64,000 nucleotides of DNA, from assembly GCA_022457155.1 (NCBI GenBank), contig JAJGOT010000494.1:352501-416500 (forward strand). The letters run 5' to 3'. Below are positions 57,192 to 64,000 of the stretch, one piece after another. The notes below the pieces were generated by a model. The model had not been told where the DNA came from. It ran no database searches and was given only the letters and a program-made list of their open reading frames with translations. Position numbers and translations under genes: made by a program. Source of the stretch: Cladopsammia gracilis (Eukaryota; Cnidaria; Anthozoa; Scleractinia; Dendrophylliidae). Each line of letters opens with the position of its first letter. The first letter of the stretch is position 1.

Positions 57192-58163
57192 TGTGTTTCC
57201 AAAATAAAGATTCCAGAAGGAGTGAAAAGTGGAAATGGAGTTGATTACAACCCAGTTTTGGATTTGTATGCAACTATCGATTACCTTGATGTTGATGGAG
57301 TTTCTGTGTGGAGTCCTATGAGCGGAAAAGTTACGGCCGAATGCGATCTCGGAGTTGATGGAGATCTGCACATGTTATTTGTGCCTGGTGATCGCATTGC
57401 AATCAGCTATTCAGAAGGAAATCACGGAGGATTTTTAAAGATCTATTCCCTTAAGAAAGGCACATTTGATTCATCTGAACTTGATATAGAAGTTCCTTCC
57501 TTGTCTTATCCTGGGGCGCTCGCACTGTCTCCGGAGAGGAATCTTCTTGTCGCGGGTTCAGCAGGCATGGATGGCGGTCTTTATGAAATCTGTATGGACT
57601 GGGATAACTCAAAAGTCCTCAAAACGAGAGAACTTTGTATTCCTGAAGATGAGGAATCCGAATATGGAATTGATCAGCTATGCTGTTCCCCAGATTTCAA
57701 GGTTATTACAAGTCACCGTGAAAACTCTTCCACTTTATCAATTGCAAAGGTGCGTTTTAACTCTGAAGGGGAAGATGAAAGAGAAGACGAACACGAAGAG
57801 AAAATAGAAATGGTAGAACAAGCTACCATCACTTACTATATGCTTGATGGAGAAGAAAACCAGATGAATGATATAACTGGATTTGTCCATGATGAACAAA
57901 ATCTAATTATTGCAGATGGAGATAAAATTGTTTTGCTGGAGTCAATAACAGAAGGAAGCAATGCATATCTCATTGCATCAGGTGTAAAACCTTCAGGGCA
58001 ATTGAGACTGAACCATAAAGATCAGTTAATAGTCTGTGAGGAGAAAGCTATCAAGTTGTTTGAATATAACTGCAACCCAAGGTCCCTGCAAGATTATTGC
58101 AGATGCTGTGTAAGGAAAATTCCATCCACACTGAAAAAGTACTTGTGGTACAAAGAAACCTAG
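57183..58163 (+). CDS. Beta-propeller protein with shortened SOCS box, copy B2, transposon-derived start
   Basis: 326 residues from the ATG in the MITE terminus: MAP joined to CVSKIKIPEG, replacing MKVLSNN. The frame is also open upstream to 56,811 (450 residues), but that part is MITE sequence of low plausibility. The body is intact and about nine residues differ from B1: it has a two-residue insertion in the first blade (YLDVDGVSVW) and lacks five residues of the acidic loop. It has the same 14-residue SOCS linker loss. Without a promoter next to the new ATG, expression depends on the insertions (inference). Could be a pseudogene at the transcriptional level despite an open frame. Confidence 0.7.
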   Translation: MAPCVSKIKIPEGVKSGNGVDYNPVLDLYATIDYLDVDGVSVWSPMSGKVTAECDLGVDGDLHMLFVPGDRIAISYSEGNHGGFLKIYSLKKGTFDSSELDIEVPSLSYPGALALSPERNLLVAGSAGMDGGLYEICMDWDNSKVLKTRELCIPEDEESEYGIDQLCCSPDFKVITSHRENSSTLSIAKVRFNSEGEDEREDEHEEKIEMVEQATITYYMLDGEENQMNDITGFVHDEQNLIIADGDKIVLLESITEGSNAYLIASGVKPSGQLRLNHKDQLIVCEEKAIKLFEYNCNPRSLQDYCRCCVRKIPSTLKKYLWYKET

Positions 58164-59900
58164 TGCTGCCCCCCTCAACATGGCCTCCTAAGCAGACATC
58201 CTTTGGGCACACAATCATCTTATAGATGGCATGACGAGCCTGAAGAACATCAATATGGGGTCTTCCCTGAACAAAAACCTGGCACTTTTACAAAACACTT
58301 GAGTTCAAGGGCTGCAATTATTCAAAGAACAAGCTTTCGGACCCGGGGGTTGGGGTGAGAGGGAGGGGGGGGGGGGATTATTACAGGATCAAGGAAATTA
58401 CTCTTGAGTGATCATTATCTTAATCATCACCTCTCTACTTAATAATGCATTGATACTACAACAAGAAATTTGATACTGGTTACTATTGGGGCTTAAAGGG
58501 TTAACTCTATGGTTGGTTAGTTGGCTTATAGTCTCAAGCTCTGTATATAACATTCTGTTCACACCAAAGTTATTTTATGTCCTGATTGAGACCATGAGCA
58601 CAGCACTCATGCACCAGACTGCAAAACATTTGGGCTGAGCACAAAATGTTGAAAAAGGAAAGAGAGATTCTCATGCCCAGAGGGTGTGTGAGATGTGAGT
58701 GTCTCTCCCCAGTGTCACTCTCGATATTGAGACACACTCCAGATCTCTTCAGCTCCCTGATAGATTTCACCACAGGCAGCCCAACCGTGGTGTGTGAGTC
58801 ACATCATATTACATATTCGAAGCCGGTACACAGCAATGAAATATAGGTAATAATAGGATTTGTCACGGAATTGAGAAGCGATAGAAAAATCAAAACTATT
58901 ACACAATAAAGACTTCTTACCTTTACTTTATTGTCCCCATTAAAGTGGTAAAAATGCATTTAAACCAGTCAGGACACATCAAGGGACAATAAAGTAAAGG
59001 TAGGAAGTCTTTATTGTGTAATATTTTTTATTTTTCTCAATTCCGTGACAAATCGTATTATTACCTATATTTCATTGCTGTGTACCGGCTTCGAATCTGT
59101 AATATGATGTGACTCACACACCACGGTTAGGCTGTCTCTGATATCACACATTTTTTCAGTAGAATTGCACAAAAGCACAGACTGTTTTTCAGCTTACTCA
59201 TGCTCCCAGGGCTCTTATCCCCTGTATCACACAAAAATAAAATGTATCTGAGCAAATTAAATCCTTTGTAATTAACTTTGCAGTCCTCTCTTGATGCCAA
59301 ATGGAGCAATGTGATTGGTTGATTAATACCTTTGGGATCCAGGGGTGTAGCCAGGACTTTTTCAGAGGTACGCACAATCACTGTTTTCAAATGCTCCCCC
59401 TGCCTCGTTCCCCCACCCTCAAGTCCCAAATCTTTCTTTTTTTCCCGACTTTCTCAGGTATGCATGTGCGTATGTGCATGCAGTTAGCTACGCCCCTGGT
59501 ATCTAACATAACCACCCTAGCTTTTCACATGTCATGAGCATTTCTTTTGTTCTTTTTAATGTTTCCATGGAGAATTTATCAAGTTGAATTTACGTTGGGA
59601 AAGTCAATCACAAGTACTACAAGATTTTAATCCCATAGTAAAAGAGTCATTTGCTGCAGTAAAGGTGTACTGTATGACCAGACTGATGTTTGGTTTCATT
59701 TTTCGTTCTGTTCAAATGACAAATTCTATTAAACATAAGAAATTATAATTCAATAATTTATACCGGTTATCATTAGATTGCTTTTCCCTGCCTCAAATAG
59801 CATTTCTTTGCTAATTTGCAGGGCAACTGTGTTTAGGTTTAACATGTATGAATAAAGGTTTTGTTTGTTTTGTATTTCTAGGCCAAGTAGTATTGTTTAT
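58164..59900. other. 3' flank of B2
   Basis: Near-identical to 15,716-17,468, including the fold-back MITE (about 58,775-59,140). No gene supported. Confidence 0.55.
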
Positions 59901-60051
59901 CTACAGCATTATAAAAAATCCTTTAGAGGACTCAGATTGTGTTTTGCTCTCAGCTTGACAGCTGTTGCAAGGTTCTTTGTCATCCAGGTTAGGAAAGATG
60001 GGATCTATAGCTTTTCTTACAAGATCTTCAGCCAAGTCTGGCAGCAATGCC
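59901..60051 (-). pseudogene. TTL terminal exon copy (B2 flank)
   Basis: Same 151-nt exon as at 17,469, intact frame and acceptor (ttcattcag). Partner exon at 63,666-63,784 has the same broken acceptor as B1. Confidence 0.65.
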
Positions 60052-60169
60052 CTGAATGAAGAAAACACAAAAATTATTGTCAGCTGTGTGTATACTTTAT
60101 CCCTGGGGGGAGGGGGGCCGTCCAATATAGCAGGGTTCCTATCCAGGGGGAGAGATACCTTTATGTCTA

Positions 60170-61500
60170 GGAAGAATGATCAGATGGAAAAAATCTTGGT
60201 AACCTTTGGTATTGGAGAAGACAGAACAAACTGGAATTTAACATTAAGAAATGCAAGATTGTGAAGTTATCCAGCTGGAAAAAACAACCAATCCATTCAG
60301 CCCTTTGTATGAATGGAGCAGCCTTGGATTCTATTACCGAATTCAAAGATCTGGGCCTGTTAATAACTCGAGATCTATTGTGGAATCACCATGTGAATAG
60401 CATCACTTTTAAGGCCAATAAGATGCTGGGCCTAATCTCACACACCTGCAAGTGCTTTTCTGATGTATCAATCAATCAATTAACTTTATTTCAACACGGT
60501 AAAACGGCTCAGTAAAACTGTTTTTCAGACATGCCGTGCACTTAAATATAATCTAATCTAAATAACAATATTAACGTTGAAAACATTTTATTGTTCCCTT
60601 GTAAGATCGAATTTAGAGTACTGTTCGATTGTGTGGTCTCCTCATACTCAAAGGAATATTGACTTGCTTGAGTGTGTTCAGAGAAGGGCTTCTAAGCTTA
60701 TCCTAAAGACTGACTCTTTCTGCGAAGCCTGCTTAAAGGAACTGAACTTGAGAACTCTTGAACAAGAATGTTTTATTGCTGACGTTTCTTTTCCGTATAA
60801 GGCTTTTTGTTGTATGGATACCTTAAATTTAGATGTCACTAAGTTTTTTTAAAATTTTACCTTGAAGATAATCGCTACATCCTTAAGCCGCGGCTACACG
60901 TGCGATTTTTTGCTTGCACAGGTGATGCGATTTTTTACAAAATTGTCGCGTCGCCAGCGCACGGTAAAAATCGCACGTGTAGCCACTCATGAACATGCGA
61001 CGCGAGAGCTGAAAAAATCGCAGAAAAAAGTCGCAAGAGTTGAATGTTTCGTGATAAAATCGCGGACATGTCGCTCGTGTAGCCGCCCTGCAACTTTTTT
61101 CTTGCACTTGCGACGCGACAAAAGGGTATCTAGCCAATAAGATTTAAGAACTAAAGCGAGGCTCATGCTTAATTACCAACCCAGCTTCGCGCAGTCTTTG
61201 TTCCAACATTCTGTCACCAAAATTTGTAACGCGCGTAGCCACCACCGTACGCTGGCGACGCGACAATTTTTCAAAAAGTCGCATCACCTGTGCAAGGAAA
61301 AAATCGCAAGTGTAGCCCCGGCTTTAGAGGCTCGACAACATAAAATTAAAGAAAAACTATGCCAAACAAATGCATTTAAATTCACTTATTTTAATCGCAT
61401 TGTTGATAGCTGAACAGTTTGCCGAGCGAAGTTCAGCTTGGTCCTAACTTGAGTTCATTCAAAAAGAAACTACTGAAAATTTTTTATTAATACGTAATAG
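60170..61500 (+). pseudogene. LINE relic with nested insertions (B2 flank)
   Basis: Copy of 17,730-19,060 with the same LINE/SINE tail (about 60,480-60,570) and the PIF-type MITE at 60,886-61,323. Confidence 0.75.
60886..61323. mobile_element. PIF/Harbinger-type MITE, unit 2 copy
   Basis: Same as 18,452-18,890, TTA duplication at 60,883-60,885 and 61,324-61,326. Confidence 0.8.
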
Positions 61501-61776
61501 AAATTACTCAGGGAGTATTCGGGCGAGTTATGCGCTCGGCCAATTTGAAATTACGAGCACCATTACCCCTGAATAATTTGTACGACACAAACTTCAATTA
61601 CTAATTGTTCACATCAATGACAAAATTTGAGATTGAAAACTCTATGTGGATTCTTTTTTACTAAAAACGTCTAGGATATTTTCTTGTTATTGATACGATT
61701 ATGATTTTAAAGGCTGGTTCTCATATAATCGTCCCGGTCGTCCGAGTCGTTTCAAAAGTTTTTTGCAAACGACTCA

Positions 61777-62348
61777 AGCTGCGTTCACATTAAAGCCGAA
61801 ACATGTTTCGAGTAAACATGTTTCAACTAAACATGTTTCGCGTAAACGTGTTTGTTCTTGCATTGTTCACATCAGATGTCGGTTTCAAACACGTTTCATG
61901 CATGGTTGAATCATTTATGCTGTTTTGTGATACTCGCATAAATTTCTTTCACTTCAGCTGCGATGCGGTACGCTTAAAACCATTCTCATTCAGTTTTGCG
62001 GCAATGTTCTCCCATATGTTTGGTTTCCTTCCCATTGCCGCTAATTGTCGTTGTATTTCCTCGTCTGCCCATACTTCGACTAGACATTTGGCTTCATAAA
62101 AGCTCCAATTTTGGTTCTTTTGCACACTCGTGTCTTCTCCGCATCCATCCGCCATTTTGAATGTGTTCAGTCTGATCATGATTGAAACTACCTCGTGAGG
62201 TAGTTTCAATCATGATCAGACTAATCATGTTTCAATCATGATTCAATCATGATTCGCAATGCACTGCCTGATGCGAACACTTTTTATGATGAAACATGTT
62301 TCATTCGTGATCAGACTAATCATGTTTCGGCCTAGTGTGAACACAGCT
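61777..62348. mobile_element. 572-bp PIF/Harbinger-like element with a Myb/SANT remnant
   Basis: Ends AGCTGCGTTCACA and the inverse (TGTGAACACAGCT). TCA duplication at 61,774-61,776 and 62,349-62,351; empty site gactcagacg at about 19,479-19,488. The interior has repeated AACATGTTTC motifs and a large inverted repeat near 62,190. Confidence 0.8.
61949..62209 (-). pseudogene. Myb/SANT-like DNA-binding domain fragment
   Basis: Minus-strand frame: NQNWSFYEAKCLVEVWADEE, then NIWENIAAKLNENGFKRTAS and QLK followed by TGA. This is the trihelix/Myb-SANT pattern of the second protein of PIF/Harbinger transposons (first Trp, LVEVWAD, WENIA). The stop falls where the domain's next Trp codon is expected, so a TGG to TGA change probably ended it. 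In autonomous partners this protein helps the transposase bind the ends. Confidence 0.7.
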
Positions 62349-62582
62349 TCAGACGATCGGGACGACTCCTCATATGATCGTCCCGGTCGTCTCGAACGTC
62401 AATAGCGCAGTCGTAAACTGTGTCCGACAATTTGTTTTGGGCAATAATACTGCATTCTGGGGTAGATCTGGGTCGCTTCGATCGCCTCAGTCGTCCCGGT
62501 CGCCCGAGAGTAGTTCTCATATGATCGTCCCCGATTATTCTTGATCGTCCCAGTCGTCCGGATAGTACACAGTTCTATCCAA

Positions 62583-62920
62583 CAACAACAACAACAATTT
62601 ATTGAGGTATTTCCATTTCTATACATGGCATTACCTTATATAAATTATATAATTATATAATTATGTAAATTTCTAATACAGTTTTACTTGTTATATAACT
62701 TTTTATATCTAGAGTTCATGATTTCATAGACAAAAGCAGCAACTGATCTACAAATAAATGGGTCAATGCTATTAAAGAGGAACAAAATTTTTGAACTAAT
62801 ATCTAATTGTTTAAAAAATTGGTATTTTGCAGTGATTTCATCAAAAAATTTGATTCGAAAGCTATCATAAAAAGTGCAAGAGAATAGAACGTGAGATTCG
62901 TTTTCAACATCATTAACCAT
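62583..62920 (-). pseudogene. 5'-truncated LINE tail
   Basis: Inserted with duplication TATCCAA (62,576-62,582 and 62,921-62,927); the empty site is at about 19,696-19,702. On the minus strand a 78-codon frame reads NDVENESHVLFSCTFYDSFR, the C-terminal part seen at the end of many LINE ORF2 proteins, and the 3' tail is TTG repeats. Confidence 0.75.
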
Positions 62921-62980
62921 TATCCAAGCGACCGCGATCGTCCCAGTCTTCCGGGTCGTTTGCGATCGTCCCGGGTCGTC

Positions 62981-63330
62981 GGTTAAGCCTAAAGAATACC
63001 GTTCAGAAGGACGTCGGACACCTGATTGAAACTTATATAACGGAGTAACTGGTTAGCTTTCAGTTGATACTGTTGATGTTATGGGTAGCAGTTTTTTAGT
63101 TAAATTTAGGCCTGAACAACCCGAGAAGCTAGGTGGTACAGTGGTACGGTAGGCTATCTAAGCCTAAGCCTAGCTGAGATCACAGGTTCAATCCTGAGTG
63201 GGGGATTTTAGATTTTCTTCTTTACACTTAAAAATTTATTGAAAATAAAATTCTAAGTGTCGACATTACGTTATATAAGTCTTAATAAGGTGTCCGACGT
63301 CCCTCTAAACGGTATTCTTTTGGCACAACC
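62981..63330. mobile_element. 350-bp derivative of the 12-kb TIR element
   Basis: Ends GGTTAAGCCTAAAGAATACC and, inverted, GGTTGTGCCAAAAGAATACC. Perfect 9-bp duplication CGGGTCGTC at 62,972-62,980 and 63,331-63,339; empty site in unit 1 near 19,726-19,735. It keeps the tRNA-like block (63,120-63,206). Confidence 0.8.
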
Positions 63331-63665
63331 CGGGTCGTCTCAGAAGTGTTCCCATATAATCGTCCCGGTCGTCCGTGCACTTTTTGAAACGACGCGGACG
63401 ACCGGAACGACTATATGAGAACCAGCCATAATTGAATCTAGAATGGGAGTCTTAGGACTCTTTTGCGGACCTCCTATGGCTACTTCTGGACTACAGTGTA
63501 TTTAAATGTCATTTTTTTCCTAATTGCTTGTAATCTCATCTTTAGTGCCGTGAATTGTAATAAGAAAATAAATGAATCCCTCGGGTGTTCCCAAATAGCA
63601 GTGTTGCTACCGGGGTGGGGTACCATGCTTGGGACATAAACAACAGGACCTTAGAAGCATCTTAC

Positions 63666-63784
63666 CTTGCACAAGCAGGTGCACCATTAACTTCCAACAG
63701 CCAGACATGAAACTGTGTATCAACCATGAAATCAAATCCAAACAGCTGAAAACTGTGATATCCCAGACCTTCTGTGGTCAATTC
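63666..63784 (-). pseudogene. TTL penultimate exon copy with destroyed acceptor (B2 flank)
   Basis: Identical in layout to 20,063-20,181, with the LINE-like tail at 63,785-63,905 changing the acceptor AG to TG. Earlier TTL exons, if present, would lie beyond the window end. Confidence 0.7.
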
Positions 63785-64000
63785 CATAGTTTTTAAGTAA
63801 AGTTTTAAATATATTTTTGAAAACGGCCTCCATGAAAAGCAGTTTTTATTTAGCTGATGGAAATATGGTGTATAAATAAAGTTATCTATCTATCAAGTTG
63901 TGTATAAAAATAAAATAATGCCTTAGCAGTTTCCAAAGCATTTTAAGCCCGGGGGAGGGTTGAGGGGGGGGGGGAATCCCACATAAAAATGAGGTGGTGC

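Larger units (their letters stand above)
61711..63428. mobile_element. CGTCCCGGTCGT-repeat MITE, enlarged by three insertions
   Basis: Same element as 19,279-19,825. In unit 2 it has been hit at 61,777-62,348, 62,583-62,920 and 62,981-63,330. Each insertion has a clean duplication and an empty counterpart in unit 1. Confidence 0.75.

Overview
The window looks like nuclear DNA of a marine invertebrate, most likely an anthozoan cnidarian such as a stony coral or anemone. The grounds are spliceosomal introns, a Penelope-like element, LINE relics, many terminal-inverted-repeat (TIR) elements and fold-back MITEs, long TA arrays, and no operons or ribosome binding sites. The taxon call is an inference.

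The backbone is a large tandem duplication: unit 1 is about 1-22,073 and unit 2 is 22,074 to the end. Each unit holds two copies of one intronless gene encoding a degenerate WD40-like beta-propeller with a C-terminal SOCS box, the expected layout of an Elongin BC/Cullin-5 ubiquitin-ligase substrate receptor. Subfamily A (6,893-7,942 and 40,652-41,704) has a full SOCS box. Subfamily B (14,717-15,715 and 57,183-58,163) has lost 14 residues between the BC box and the Cul5-box side. Downstream and convergent to A1, B1 and B2 lie the last two exons of a tubulin-tyrosine ligase (TTL) gene on the minus strand. They are intact at A1 and damaged at the splice acceptor in both B copies. A2 lost this flank.

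Because unit 1 and unit 2 align, many transposon insertions can be read as empty versus filled sites inside one window. Unit 2 carries a 10,040-bp TIR transposon (43,898-53,937) with a 2-bp TG duplication and an intact gene of at least four exons encoding about 1,259 residues of a family I cannot name. It also carries two Mutator-like elements with 9-bp duplications (34,350-38,982 and 39,003-40,192), a Penelope-like element (30,001-31,560), a PIF/Harbinger-like element with a broken Myb/SANT domain (61,777-62,348), a LINE tail (62,583-62,920) and others. A 12-kb TIR element (22,074-34,123) starts unit 2 and contains a 25-copy minisatellite. Elements of one unclassified family end 6 bp before the start codons of both A genes. 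In B2 three successive insertions split the gene after codon 6, and the last one supplies a new in-frame ATG.

The best candidates for an undescribed system are (1) the 10-kb transposon and its four-exon gene and (2) the SOCS-box propeller cluster, whose start codons and degron-adapter domain have been remodelled by mobile elements.
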